A DNA stretch of 64,000 nt, taken from contig NW_024037076.1 of NCBI RefSeq assembly GCF_015706575.1, positions 6,916,777-6,980,776 on the forward strand, in the 5' to 3' direction. Shown here in pieces: positions 12,501-22,127 of the stretch (its first letter is position 1; each line of letters starts with the position of its first letter). This DNA comes from Patiria miniata. Its lineage: Eukaryota; Echinodermata; Asteroidea; Valvatida; Asterinidae. The notes under the pieces are model-generated. The model made no database searches. It was not told the origin of the DNA and saw nothing but the letters and a program-made list of their open reading frames with translations. The translations under genes and the position numbers were made by a program.

Positions 12501-15500
12501 TTGATGCTAAAACGTCAATACTGGTTATTGGTAAAGCTGACCTTAAAGTCGTGAAGAAAGCGTTCGAAAATGTCCCAAAATCTATGTATTTATCTCTATT
12601 TCTAGGAATCCCACAAGTTTTTATTTCACGAGTAGATGAACACTAATATCATCTAAGTATATTCCTAACTTCATTTTAATTTGTTGTTGCCAACGCTTGT
12701 GTTGCACCTTTAACTACATGTATCTCCAAAGAAAATTTTGATGAGGATTTTTTCCTGACCAAACTCGTGTGCACGGTTTTCAGGTTGGCTGCTTTTGGGG
12801 CAACATTGATGAAGCGCATATAAGCGTATTAATAGTGTGGCTCAGCATGATTTCGCATGGGTCTCGGTATCGACCAATGGAAGCCGGCAAAAAGGGTGAT
12901 ATTTATTAATTGATAATTTGTGAAGGAGGTGATACTGCAAATTTTTACTGCATACCATAATGGATAGAAACCTTATTGATATTTGTGAGGCTTGAAAAGA
13001 TTGACAAATATTGCAAACTCCAGTGCTACATCTTTAAAAAAATACACGTAACCAGGCCTATTTTTCCAATTTCAACAAAGAGTAATTTGATCATTATAAG
13101 GGAAACAAACCCTGATAGTTCCAAGAAGATACAGTCTTCCAAACAGGAGAAATTTTGTACGTAGCGTCCAAGTACGTAATTGGATTAACTTTCTCTAACA
13201 ACAGCGACGCTAAGGCCTTCGCAACCACATGTCTGTCATTGTCACCTTCACCATGCAAAATTTATCATATAATAGATTAGACCATTGAATTTCTGTTATT
13301 TTTTATTCAAGTTAAAAGGAACATAGTTTTTAGTTTTGACAACAGAAAATGAAACAAAGCTAGGTGTTAATGCCACAACACTCTTTTGTGGTTAAGTTGA
13401 TATACACAAGTAATTTAAAAGAACCAGACACCGAAAATCCTACTTTCCTTTTTTATGTGTACAGTCCAAGAAAACAGATACGTTAACCTGGCTGTCCATT
13501 TATCGCCATTCTATCTCCGTGGTAACGGTGATGCTTGGAACCTTACAGCACAGTTTCCTACCGGATGCCCTGGACTTCTTTGGAGTGCATCGGGAACGCA
13601 TGATGCAGGTCAGTTGTACGCCTCTGTATAGTTCCTTCCATCATTATAAAAGCTATAGTCATTGATCCAGCATAACATTATCTTAATTTCTAGGCAACCA
13701 TAAATTAATCAAGGTCAATGTACTACAGACTTATTCATTTAAGCCAATTTATGCATTGTTGAAGACTTGAAATCAATCAGTATTTGGCCAAGTTTTGTTT
13801 GCCCGTCACGCACCCTGCTGCAATATTGACAACTACCGCACACTGTCCCTGGGTATACATGTTAGGGACGGTTAGTGCATTCTTGATTCCCAATTCCCCA
13901 ATAAGTGTGTATGTCGATTCCAATTATTGACTTGAACAACTTGTTCTCGGCTTTGTACACCTCATAAAGCAATTGCTACCAGATTTTGACGGAGCAGTCT
14001 GATTGGTTAAGATACAGGAGAACATGAATATTCATATTACACCTTACAACTTGCACATCTTTTGCACGTGCACACGTATACCCAAAGGTGTGTTTACCGT
14101 TGATCGTGGACGTCCTATTGTTCCTCTTTTATTTGTACTCTTTTTAGGAAGACTCCCATAGGTTTTGTATACGACCCCAATCGCAGACGTATGCTGGGAA
14201 TCGTGGACGATATAGTTCTCTTTAGTTCTCTGGTATTTTTCGACCACGGTTTGAAAAGATGAACACGTACACATGTTGTGTTGGTGGTGAATGCAATATA
14301 GCCGAGAGCGAGTCCAATTCCTGGAAGCGTCTCAAGCTTATTCCTGAGCCGTAGTTGTTTTGTTTCCTCCAAAGCTTAGGTTTTGAAAACTAAAGGTTAA
14401 AGTGTAAAAACAAAACAAAATAGAAAACATAACTTTATCCCAGCCATTCCTCTTCCTTTTCTAGGCTCCTCTCTTCTTGTCTGTGATGTCATAATTTTAC
14501 TGTACACAGTTTACCACAGTTTTCATAAATAAAGCATGACATGTACAATGGACCACCACTATAAGGAACATCGTGGGATCTACAGAAAGTGCTTGCAATA
14601 GCGATCCAATGGTATAGCGATTTTGAACCGCCAGTACCCCCTTTTAACCAATAGTGAACTGTCATTTCTCACATCTCATGGCCGCATGAGGAGTCATCAC
14701 GGAACTTTAGCAACGGGTGATTTTCCCTTTTATTCCTTGGGGAAATAATAGCCATCTATCACTCTTCAACTTTCAAACACGATGTAACCATGGGTGGTTT
14801 GATTTGCACATCGAAACGGCTAACAGGGGGGGGGGGGGGGAGGAGTGGGAAAAATAAACACATATTAAATCCAGTCGAAATAGGGCACGCTTCAAGTAGG
14901 GCCCAATTTTAGGTGGTATTTTAAGAGACGGTCGCCATTGTAAGTACCAGTGGCTCAAAATCACTACATCAAACAAACGTTATTATGAACATTTGTTTGT
15001 GGATCCCTCGATGTTCGTTAAAGTAGCTCTCCACTGTTCTCAGTATGTCTAGGAATTAATCTTCTTTGTTGTTTTTCCTCCTTATTTCTTTAAGAGAAAA
15101 ATTCATGTAAAATAATAACCATTAAAGACTCATTTCATTAACTCACTTTTAATCAATATAAATTTGAACAAACAAATGGCACATAGCAGGATTAAAATAT
15201 GTAGCCTCTGCACATGCCACCATTAAATCCGGCTACATTCAATTTTTTTACTCAACCAAGAAATTGTGATATGAGACAAAAAGGGAATTTGACTAGGTTC
15301 CCTTTTCATGAATTTATTTTGCACATTGAAATTGAGTGGAACAGGATTCAAACCTGCAAACCTCCAAAACAAACTACCAGAACTCTACCAACTGAGCTAG
15401 CAACCCTATCTTGGCTAGTCGTCCAATTTGTCAATGTGTTTTTTCATGATGAGCTAGTTAGAAACCAGAAGAAATATGTTAAGAATATGTACAAGAATTG

Positions 15501-18500
15501 GCACTCTGTACAGAAATGTCTATTTCCCTTTTGTTTGTACAGTGCCTTGATGCTGTGAGGTACAACCAGAGCCAAGCCTGCCTGATGGAAGCAGAGACAA
15601 CCAGTGCCTTCATCTACCAGCTCTCACACTTTGCTAAGGAACTGGGCAGTCGCATGAGGACTGGAGAGGTCCAAGGACTGTTGCTGTGTGTGACGTCGCT
15701 GTGTCACTGCTGTGTGGCATTGCTGATCAGGCCAAAGCTGCTGCAGTATCTGACAGAGGTGAGTTGTGGGGTAGCAGGCTGGTGTAATATCTGACAGAGG
15801 TGAGTTGTGGGGTAACAGGCTGGTGTAATATCTGACAGAGGTGAGTTGTGGGGTAACAGGCTGGTGTAATATCTGACAGAGGTGAGTTGTGGGGTAACAG
15901 GCTGGTGTAATATCTGACAGAGGTGAGTTGTGGGGTAGCAGGCTGGTGTAATATCTGACAGAGGTGAGTTGTGGGGTAACAGGCTGGTGTAATATCTGAC
16001 AGAGGTGAGTTGTGGGGTAACAGGCTGGTGTAGTATCTGACAGAGGTGAGTTGTGGGGTAACAGGCTGGTGTAATATCTGACGGAGGTGAGTTGTGCGGT
16101 AGCAGGCTGGTGTAATATCTGACAGAGGTGAGTTGTGGGGTAACAGGCTGGTGTAGTATCTGACAGGTGAGTTGTGAGGTAACAGGCTGGTGTAGTATCT
16201 GACGGAGGTGAGTTGTGGGGTAACAGGCTGGTGTAATATCTGACAGAGGTGAGTTGTGGGGTAACAGGCTGGTGTAATATCTGACAGAGGTGAGTTGTGG
16301 GGTAACAGGCTGGTGTAATATCTGACGGAGGTGAGTTGTGCGGTAGCAGGCTGGTGTAATATCTGACAGAGGTGAGTTGTGGGGTAACAGGCTGGTGTAG
16401 TATCTGACAGGTGAGTTGTGAGGTAACAGGCCGGTGAAGTGTCTGACAGAGGTGAGTTGTGAGGCAATAGGTTGGTATAGTATCTGACAGAGGTGAGTTG
16501 TGAAGTAACAGGCTTCTATAGTACCTGACAGGGGTGAATTGTAAGGTAACAGGCTGGTGTAGTATCTGACAGGGGTGAATTGTGAGGTAATATGCTGGTG
16601 TAATATCTGACAGAGGTGAGTTGTTGGGTAACAGGCTGGTGTAATATCTGACAGAGGTGAGTTGTTGGGTAACAGGCTGGTGTAGTATCTGACAGGTGAG
16701 TTGCAAGGTGGCAGGCTGGTGTAATATCTGACAGAGGTGATTTGTGAGGTAATAGGCTGGTGTAATATCTGACGGGTGAGTTGTGAGGTAACAGGCTGGT
16801 GTAGTATCTGACGGGGGTGAGTTGTGAGGTAATAAGCTGCTGTAGTATCTAACAGGTGACTTGTGGGGTAGCAGGCTGGTGTAGTATCCGACGGGTGAGT
16901 TGTGAGGTAATTGGCTGGTGTAGTATCTGACAGGTGAGTTGTAAGTTAACAGGCTGGTGTAGTATCCGACGGGTGAGTTGTGAGGTAATAGGCTGATGTA
17001 GTATCTGACTGGTGAGTTGTGAGGTAACAGGCTGGTGTAGTATCTGACAGGTGAGTTGTGAGGCAATTGGCTGGTGTAGTATCTGACAGGTGAGTTGTAA
17101 GTTAACAGGCTGGTGTAGTATCCGACGGGTGAGTTGTGAGGTAACAGGCTGGTGTAGTATCCGACGGGTGAGTTGTGAGGTAATAGGCTGATGTAGTATC
17201 TGACAGGTGAGTTGTAAGTTAACAGGCTGGTGTAGTATCCGACGGGTGAGTTGTGAGGTAACAGGCTGGTGTAGTATCTGACAGGTGAGTTGTAAGTTAA
17301 CAGGTTGGTGTAGTATCTGACGGGTGAGTTGTGAGGTAATAGGCTGATGTAGTATCTGACAGGTGAGTTGTAAGTTAACAGGCTGGTGTAGTATCCGACG
17401 GGTGAGTTGTGGGGTAACAGGCTGGTGTAGTATCCGACGGGTGAGTTGTGAGGTAACAGGCTGGTGTAGTATCTGACAGGTGAGTTGTAAGTTAACAGGC
17501 TGGTGTAGTATCTGACGGGTGAGTTGTGAGGTAACAGGCTGGTGTAGTATCTGACAGGTGAGTTGTAAGTTAACAGGCTGGTGTAGTATCCGACGGGTGA
17601 GTTGTGGGGTAACAGGCTGGTGTAGTATCTGACTGGTGAGTTGTAAGTTAACAGGCTGGTGTAGTATCTGACTGGTGAGTTGTGAGGTAATAGGCTGATG
17701 TAGTATCTGACTGGTGAGTTGTAAGTTAACAGGCTGGTGTAGTATATGACAGGTGAGTTGTGAGGTAACAAGCTTCTATAGTATCTGACAGGGGTGAGTT
17801 TGGATGTAAACAGGCCTATCAATTCAATTTGAACATTTTTGTTTTGGTTAGACACATAACTTTAGGAATTGTGTCTTATTTTGGCAGAAGAGTACCAAAC
17901 ATACAAACATGAATAAGCAAGAGCGTATGGTGCTGACAATGAACGGCACCCCAATAAGGCTACGACAGCAGACATCAACGACAGATCTGGCAGAGAATAA
18001 ATATAGCCTAGAGGTGCAGCACATCCAGGCCAGGTATGTTGGGTTTTGGGCAAGTGTGTGGCTATTGTGGAGGGCATTGAGTGACGTTGAAAAAGGCAGT
18101 TGAGCAGGCATGGGATGTTCTGTGGCATAATAATAGTGTATTTACTATTGAGATAAAAAAAGAGAATAATTTCCTTAAACTCAGTCAAGTTTATCCATTA
18201 TATTTAGCATTTCCAATCAAAGTTCCATTGCCTATTCTGTACTTGTTGGTTTGATTGTACATTGCTTATTATAGCAGTCAGGTTATCACTTGGGTATTTT
18301 CCTTGCCTCCCATCTCTGGTGACAAGATTCAGTCCAAACTTGATCCTTGACATTTTTCTTTTGGGTGAAATTGGGAAATCCCTTCATAGTGTTTTTCAAT
18401 TCGTGTTTTAACATGTTAAAGTCACGCTATAGCAGCCTCAGCTCAAAAAAAGTAATGGTCACTAAATGATGAACTGCATGTCTTGCATGGATGACATTCC

Positions 18501-21500
18501 TTCTAAAATCATGGTTGCTATGAATTTTCAAATTGGAAGGAATTGAGGAAAACTCCAGGAGAAAAGTAAGCAGAGCAGAGAGATGGGAGTTTTTTTTCAA
18601 GAAAAGTCAATTTTAAACTGTGGTGCAGAGTTTTCAATGACAATCCTGCCCTTTCAACTTTCAACAATAATCTTGATATGAAATTGACAGCTGCAACCCA
18701 ATAGAGTGAAAAGCAATATGCAGATTTACCCACAGATCTTAAGTTTGATAGTTCAAGCCACAAGGACACGGCACCCCATTCTTTATCCAACTCAGAAAAC
18801 GATAAATCATGTCATTGATCATGTGTTTTTGAACTAGTTTTAACTTCAATCTTACTTCAGATTATTGGTGATATTGGGCCATGGCTTGGCTGCCTTGAGA
18901 CACTTCAGCCCAGATCTGCTGACCATTCTGCTGAACCCAGTAAGCTAGCGTTTTGTTCATGTAATGTGATATAATCTGGGAACACACTTAAGGTGATCAA
19001 ACACTAATTTATGTTAAACTATTGAATCGTTCACAAATTACTTGATAGCTGTTGTTAAATCCTGTTATTTATTTATTTTTGAAATTATTATTTTCTTCAT
19101 CGTATTTTGTCTTCATACATCCAGTTTTAATTTTTGAAAGTATAAAAATAAAGTCTTACTAAAATGCTCATCACTGATCAGTCCCCCCCCCTTGAAAAAT
19201 GATACAAGAATAATGGGAGGTGTTTGGCATCCTTTTGAAGCTGAGACTAACCTCTTTGTTGAACTTCCGTATGACATCGACGTCAGTAGTTCAAATAAAT
19301 AAAATATTGGGAGAGGTTTCAAATGAAGTCTGTAAAAGCAACACGAAGGCAAAATGTAATTCATTCAAAAACAAGCATTATGAATGAAACAAATGCTCAG
19401 TGCAGTATCTAAAGTTCTATTCAGTGATATACGTTGGGTTTATCGGATTGTGTCACACATCATCCTTGCCTTCTTGAGAAAAGACTTTCTCCCTGATATT
19501 GAATCATTACAGAAAACTGTATGTATCAATAAATGTTGGGAGACTCTTGTATTCTAGCAACACTGTTTTTACTTATGTTTATAACAAAATAAAAGGTTAA
19601 CCAGTAGTACATTTTGCCTTCATGTTGCTTTTTTGGGACTTCACTTTAAACCTCTCCAAACATTTAATTCATTTGAACTATTGACGTAGATGTCATACGG
19701 AAGTTCTGCAAAATTATGCAAACAACCCTCTGCATTCATGTGTTATCAGTGCTTGCCCTTTTACACACTTAACTTTCTTTAGTCATCTTTAAATATTTCT
19801 ATGGGTTTTATTTGTTACTGTACAGAGTGTTGATATTTTGGAGTACCAGATGTTGCTAGGCCTTGGGTTTAGCACACCAACTCTAGAGACTGACATTGAA
19901 CCATCATTTGGATTGCTTATATCCTGCATCAATATGTGTGTCCAACTACTGAGTAAGGTAATGACACTGAGATTGACTAGTAATCTTGAAGGCTCTTTGT
20001 ACCTACAGAATACCATCGTAAACAATGAAGAACATTTATACATTTCTAGAGGTGGTTCAAGTGACATCACTGGAGTAAATGAACAATACATAAGATGACA
20101 TAATGCATGTGCTTGTTGTCTCACTGGACCGCAATGCCAGGCGGGTCCAAGCCATCACCCTGGGGCTGCACAGTCATATTTCCAGCCTTGGTCTCTGGCT
20201 GTGACTCGCTGGCCGATATATTCCGGCCTCTGTCGTTGCGGGTTTTCAGTCATCCAATCTGACTTGCGGAAAACTTTTGCATGTATACACAGCCTCAGTT
20301 CTATGGATTGTCAGGTGATAAGATTGGATGCCTTGTGATTGCCATGACCATGTACTTCCAGGTTTGTTTATGGTGCCAGTACACATCAACAGCATGTGGA
20401 CAACTTTTAAATGAATACAACAAATGCATATTCTGTCAAGCAACTGTCATAACTGATCACAACTCATTTTGTTGCGCATAATTATATTCTCTGTGCATAA
20501 CTTTCCACTTTCCAGGATTGCCTGATACCAATTACGTCATTGTTTTGTTTTGTTTTTGTGGGGTTATTTATCAGTTGGATTGTAGCAAGACCAGCCTGTC
20601 ACCTGATGAGACAGCACCTACCATTCTGCCTGTTTCTGGGTCATCTATGCCTGCACAGCAAAGATACATGGACAGGTCAGTGCAAGTCCGTCATATTACA
20701 GAGACAAAAGAATACAGCAAAAGTCCTAATTAACCCCAAGATATCATTCGCTTCTCTGAGCGGGGGTGCGGCCACTCAGTTTTCTCCTCGAATACAAGTT
20801 TTGAGATAACATTTTCTATTAGACAGTTCCTGTAGCTGTAATTAACAACACATTTTACATACTATTCTGATGTTGAGAAAAATAATTATAACTGTATAAA
20901 TGTGGATGAAATGTTGAAGAGGAAGTTAGAAAATGACATTTCTGAGGCAAGTGCTTATTGGCAAACAGTATGTTGAATTTCCTATAGTACTTATTATTAT
21001 AAAACTTGTTGTTGCAGACCCATGATAATGTTCATACTGGAGACCTCTGTTGAGCTGCTAATGGTGCAGGGGTTGCGGTGCCTTAAAGATCCTACACTAC
21101 CAGTCCGAGATAGACAGATAGTCAAACGGGAACTAGGCACAGAACTTGTGAGTATCAGATGGAAGATTGCGAGTATCAGATGACCTGTTACTCAATCATG
21201 TTACTCAATTTTTCCAAGAAGTTAAATTTCTATTTCATTTCATATTCAAAATGAAAAAAAAAATCACATCAGAGTGTAACTAATGAACCTGCTTTGGTCT
21301 CTCCGCATATCTAAGAATTTAGAAAAAAATTAAATATCCCATGATGGGGTCAGCAGCAGTAAATAGAAAGTTTGGGGTGGTGGGTGATACATCTTCGGTT
21401 TTCTTTTTGTGAGCTCTGTGGGTTGGCTTTTTTTTTTGGGGGGGGAGGGGGGATTAAGAGCTTAAGCTGACATAGGAAACAAGTACATGTTATTGACTAG

Positions 21501-22127
21501 TAACTGAAAATTACACGTGATTTGCATACTCTATTCCCAAGTTTTCTCTCTGTTAATGGAAATGCCACAAAATTAATCTGTCCATTACTGATTATTAACT
21601 GATAAACATTGAAGAATACCTTTTAATACAATGACCTATGGGTTTATTCTTACCTCCATGCATGAACAAAAACTTGCGACACAAAACAGACAAAAATCAC
21701 CATCATTTCAGAAAAAGACTTGATTTTGTTCCTCATATACCAAACAAATTCTGACCTGAAAATAATGTTTCAGTCTTGACTCCAATGAATAAAATCTCAT
21801 TTGTTTTGAATAACCACCCCTCCTCTTCCCTCAGCATTATTGTCCATACGTTTTGTTACTCGGTCGTTCCTGCTATAATCTTCATTGTTGTCATTTGCAC
21901 TTCTATTTCAGGCCACTTTCCTGCAGAGTCTGCAACGGTATTTCCGTCGAGGGGGTGGGCCCTCCTCCCCCAGCTCTGCCAGTCCTTCAACCTCCTCCAC
22001 TAGCCTCCTACGCACCCCCTCAACATCCATCCTCTCCAAGTCCTCTAGCCACACCTTGTTCTCTCAGGCCCCAGAGCAGGCCTTCTTTCGAGTTGTGCAG
22101 CACTTTATGCAGCAGATTCTACGATAG
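505..22127 (+). CDS. NUP188: Nucleoporin NUP188, C-terminal part (14 exons, 3' end of gene)
   Basis: NUP188 is a large alpha-solenoid scaffold nucleoporin of the inner ring of the nuclear pore, partner of NUP93. Fourteen exons were traced: 505-590, 3394-3542, 3946-4256, 4995-5129, 6892-6960, 7845-7955, 13465-13608, 15543-15758, 17888-18033, 18861-18939, 19826-19957, 20575-20675, 21018-21147 and 21912-22127. All introns are GT-AG and phases match at every junction; the lengths total 2025 nt, which is 674 codons plus TAG. The product is leucine-rich helical sequence with a Ser/Gly/Thr-rich loop in exon 3. Exon 8 has a CCVALLIRPK motif and the end has RYFRRGGGPSSP followed by a Ser/Thr/Pro-rich tail closing in QHFMQQILR. 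I recognise both from memory of vertebrate NUP188 C termini. The 5' two-thirds lies upstream of the window. NUP205 is the main alternative but fits the C terminus less well. Expression of the gene was not testable here. Confidence 0.85.
1091..2992. repeat. 56-bp minisatellite, about 34 units
   Basis: Head-to-tail repeats of a 56-bp unit containing ACACTCATGGAGTGGTGGTT and ending TATAGCCGTCA, in the first NUP188 intron of the window. Units from about 1141 to 2215 look identical. From about 2216 on a GCGGATT variant appears, and further right an ACTCGTGG variant and single changes. No spacers are present. Confidence 0.97.
3394..3542 (+). CDS. NUP188: NUP188 exon 2 in window
   Basis: Acceptor TTACAG, donor CAAG|GTACAC. 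The first base completes an Asn codon with the previous exon. The product is an amphipathic helix-rich stretch containing VSQWKHMDSLVAVLERIMDS. One base is left over and completes a Glu codon in the next exon. Confidence 0.75.
3946..4256 (+). CDS. NUP188: NUP188 exon 3 in window (Ser/Gly-rich linker)
   Basis: The acceptor TGTAG has a weak pyrimidine tract; the donor is TCG|GTGAGA. The start is helical (ETIESLLPIICLALQYSSHF). It is followed by about 70 residues rich in Gly, Ser and Thr that look like an unstructured loop. It ends in phase 0 after SKYS. Confidence 0.75.
4440..4630 (+). repeat. Possible SINE fragment
   Basis: The stretch contains GGGATTCCAATCCAGCTGC followed by TTCTTGGGCAAGCTCCTGG. 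This resembles the B-box-like part and the TTGGGCAAG core seen in many tRNA-derived invertebrate SINEs. No clear A box or tail is visible, so this is tentative. Confidence 0.35.
4995..5129 (+). CDS. NUP188: NUP188 exon 4 in window
   Basis: 45 codons, phase 0 at both ends, donor CAG|GTATGT. Contains helical sequence such as YLLDELLVGEKLRVSVWLPL. The acceptor GAGTAG is weak, but phase and the solenoid-like leucine pattern support it. Confidence 0.7.
5186..6640 (+). mobile_element. Dispersed non-coding element, copy 1 (about 1.45 kb)
   Basis: Lies in the NUP188 intron after exon 4. Matches 58888-60135 in direct orientation over most of its length, for example ATGAACTTGTAACTTTCAAC near the start and CACTCTGCGTTTGTAA with CAAACGCGAACCTCTAG at the end. 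No coding capacity is apparent. It may be a non-autonomous DNA element; clear terminal inverted repeats were not established. Confidence 0.75.
6892..6960 (+). CDS. NUP188: NUP188 exon 5 in window
   Basis: A 23-codon exon, phase 0 at both ends, acceptor TTCAG and donor CAG|GTCAGT. Encodes QQGLHYTEAVLLLLLDLAS, one leucine-rich helix. Confidence 0.75.
7845..7955 (+). CDS. NUP188: NUP188 exon 6 in window
   Basis: 37 codons, phase 0 at both ends, acceptor AACAG, donor AAG|GTAGGA. Contains TSGLIQQICLPLLQLHQQNG. It is followed by a 5.5-kb intron loaded with transposable elements. Confidence 0.8.
8437..8494. repeat. (GTTT)n microsatellite
   Basis: About fourteen GTTT units with one A interruption near the end. 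Confidence 0.95.
9040..9562. repeat. Degenerate ~300-bp tandem units inside the inverted-repeat element
   Basis: Two units are seen: CCAATT...AATTAGCGCT...CATTACA followed by CACTTAAGAAAGTTTCAAGT and CACCAGGGGTC occurs at about 9040-9275 and again at about 9350-9562. A third unit resumes at about 11069 after the LINE, with TGATTACATGATTAAGACC. Confidence 0.6.
9563..11068 (+). mobile_element. CR1/L2-type LINE, 5'-truncated 3' half
   Basis: Encodes the C-terminal part of a non-LTR reverse transcriptase: GVPQGSILGPLLF (about 9625) and FMYADDSTL (about 9713) are RT motifs, followed by LTLNTSKTKSMLIG and LGVIIDDTLTWGPHV. A stop and frame change near 10020 separates the thumb region (10028-10270), and further stops follow. 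The 3' end is an AAAT-type tail (about 11050-11068). The flanks are interrupted parts of the ~300-bp unit, showing the insertion point. It is 5' truncated and dead. Confidence 0.85.
11069..12130. other. Interior of the inverted-repeat element, no gene seen
   Basis: Continuation of the interrupted ~300-bp unit up to about 11330, then AT-rich sequence. A segment at 11600-11930 has paired G and C homopolymers (11849-11859, 11880-11892). Short open frames overlap on both strands, but none resembles a known protein. Confidence 0.4.
13465..13608 (+). CDS. NUP188: NUP188 exon 7 in window
   Basis: 48 codons, phase 0 at both ends, acceptor TACAG, donor CAG|GTCAGT. Contains TWLSIYRHSISVVTVMLGTL and ends FFGVHRERMMQ. 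The last part resembles the FF-x-H-R-x-R pattern remembered from vertebrate NUP188. Confidence 0.85.
13609..15190. other. NUP188 intron 7, no recognised feature
   Basis: AT-rich intron sequence with a 15-bp G run at about 14826-14840. Minus-strand open frames at 14044-14372 overlap in two frames and show no family resemblance. Confidence 0.4.
15190..15406 (-). repeat. tRNA-derived SINE (head 15337-15406, body to about 15190)
   Basis: On the minus strand an A box TAGCTCAGTTGG (15388-15399) and a B box GGTTTGAATCC (15344-15354) are 45 bp apart, the normal tRNA spacing. The T stem pairs (GCAGG/CCTGT), but the acceptor stem has mismatches. This points to a SINE head or tRNA pseudogene rather than a working tRNA. 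It sits just upstream of NUP188 exon 8. Confidence 0.6.
15543..15758 (+). CDS. NUP188: NUP188 exon 8 in window (its end is unit 1 of a minisatellite)
   Basis: 72 codons, phase 0, acceptor TACAG, donor GAG|GTGAGT. Encodes CLDAVRYNQSQACLMEAETT and later CHCCVALLIRPKLLQYLTE. The last 20 coding bases plus the donor are almost identical to the unit of the 39/41-bp array that follows, so the authentic donor is the first of about fifty look-alikes. If a later donor were used, the reading frame would meet a TGA within the first repeat. Confidence 0.88.
15739..17800 (+). repeat. 39/41-bp minisatellite derived from an exon-intron junction (~52 units)
   Basis: Unit 1 is the end of NUP188 exon 8 plus its donor. 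Following units repeat GGTGTAATATCTGACAGAG|GTGAGTTGTGGGGTAACAGGCT with few changes. The early half has a 41-bp period with GAG|GTGAGT. The later half is mostly 39 bp with CAG|GTGAGT or close variants, at perfect or near-perfect U1 consensus. The array stops about 90 bases before exon 9. Confidence 0.95.
17888..18033 (+). CDS. NUP188: NUP188 exon 9 in window
   Basis: Acceptor TTTTGGCAG lies about 90 bases after the minisatellite; donor CAG|GTATGT. Phase 0 in, two bases over. Contains KQERMVLTMNGTPIRLRQQT and ends near EVQHIQA. Confidence 0.8.
18034..18860. other. NUP188 intron 9, nothing recognised
   Basis: AT-rich intron sequence. A 90-codon minus-strand open frame at 18518-18790 has no recognisable domain. 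Confidence 0.35.
18861..18939 (+). CDS. NUP188: NUP188 exon 10 in window
   Basis: Acceptor ACTTCAG, donor CCA|GTAAGC. The first base completes an Arg codon. Encodes LLVILGHGLAALRHFSPDLL then TILLNP. Confidence 0.8.
19165..19765. mobile_element. Short inverted-repeat element (MITE-like)
   Basis: The segment 19254-19362 is matched by the reverse complement of 19605-19712: GAACTTCCGTATGACATC, GTCA.TAGTTCAAAT and GAAGGCAAAATGTA recur in order. Weaker pairing extends outward to about 19165 and 19765. No coding capacity. Located in the intron before NUP188 exon 11. Confidence 0.7.
19826..19957 (+). CDS. NUP188: NUP188 exon 11 in window
   Basis: 44 codons, phase 0 at both ends, acceptor GTACAG, donor AAG|GTAATG. 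Contains LGFSTPTLETDIEPSFGLL and ends INMCVQLLSK. Confidence 0.82.
20090..20290. other. GC-richer intron stretch, unrecognised
   Basis: A local rise in GC with words such as CCAGGCGGGTCCAAGCCATC and a CCGGCCTCTGTCGTTGCGG segment unlike the AT-rich intron around it. It may be a repeat fragment; I could not place it. Confidence 0.25.
20575..20675 (+). CDS. NUP188: NUP188 exon 12 in window
   Basis: Acceptor TTATCAG, donor CAG|GTCAGT. Phase 0 in, two bases over. Encodes a Ser/Thr/Pro-rich loop ending SSMPAQQRYMDR across the junction. Confidence 0.72.
21018..21147 (+). CDS. NUP188: NUP188 exon 13 in window
   Basis: Acceptor GTTGCAG, donor CTT|GTGAGT. The first base completes Arg. Encodes MFILETSVELLMVQGLRCL and ends RQIVKRELGTEL. 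Confidence 0.82.
21148..21911. other. NUP188 last intron
   Basis: AT-rich intron with poly-T/poly-G at about 21430-21452. No other feature recognised. Confidence 0.4.
21912..22127 (+). CDS. NUP188: NUP188 terminal exon
   Basis: Acceptor TATTTCAG, stop TAG at 22125-22127. Encodes ATFLQSLQRYFRRGGGPSSP, a Ser/Thr-rich tail of about 30 residues, then a last helix FFRVVQHFMQQILR. The basic YFRR followed by a Ser/Pro tail is the clearest family hallmark in the gene. Confidence 0.88.
   Translation, partial: ATFLQSLQRYFRRGGGPSSPSSASPSTSSTSLLRTPSTSILSKSSSHTLFSQAPEQAFFRVVQHFMQQILR

Larger units (their letters stand above)
8630..13075. mobile_element. Long inverted-repeat DNA element, interrupted by a LINE
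   Basis: The left arm (about 8630-9080) and the reverse complement of the right arm (about 12130-12300 and 12720-13075) share long stretches, such as GCAATATTTGTCAATCTTTT, AGTAAAAATTTGCAGTATCA and TCCATTGGTC with GACCCATGCGAA. The inner part keeps degenerate units of about 300 bp carrying AATTAGCGCT and ACTTAAGAAAG. No transposase is recognised, so this looks like a large non-autonomous foldback-type element. The arms have drifted, suggesting age. Confidence 0.65.

Noticed and set aside
14044-14372. Overlapping minus-strand frames in NUP188 intron 7
   Set aside because: No domain, no splice context and no codon-like texture.
15344-15399. A functional tRNA gene
   Set aside because: The acceptor and anticodon stems have mismatches, so a SINE head or pseudogene is more likely.
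15727-16467. A second repetitive minus-strand frame of 246 codons
   Set aside because: Same minisatellite read in another frame.
15624-17855. A 743-codon open frame on the minus strand
   Set aside because: It is produced by the 39/41-bp minisatellite, whose unit lacks stops in all minus frames. The translation is only the repeat read in rotating frames, opposite to NUP188 exon 8.
20293-20361. A possible extra 69-bp NUP188 exon between exons 11 and 12
   Set aside because: It fits phase 0 on both sides, but the donor GTTTGT is weak and the peptide does not resemble the helical repeats. Transcripts would decide.
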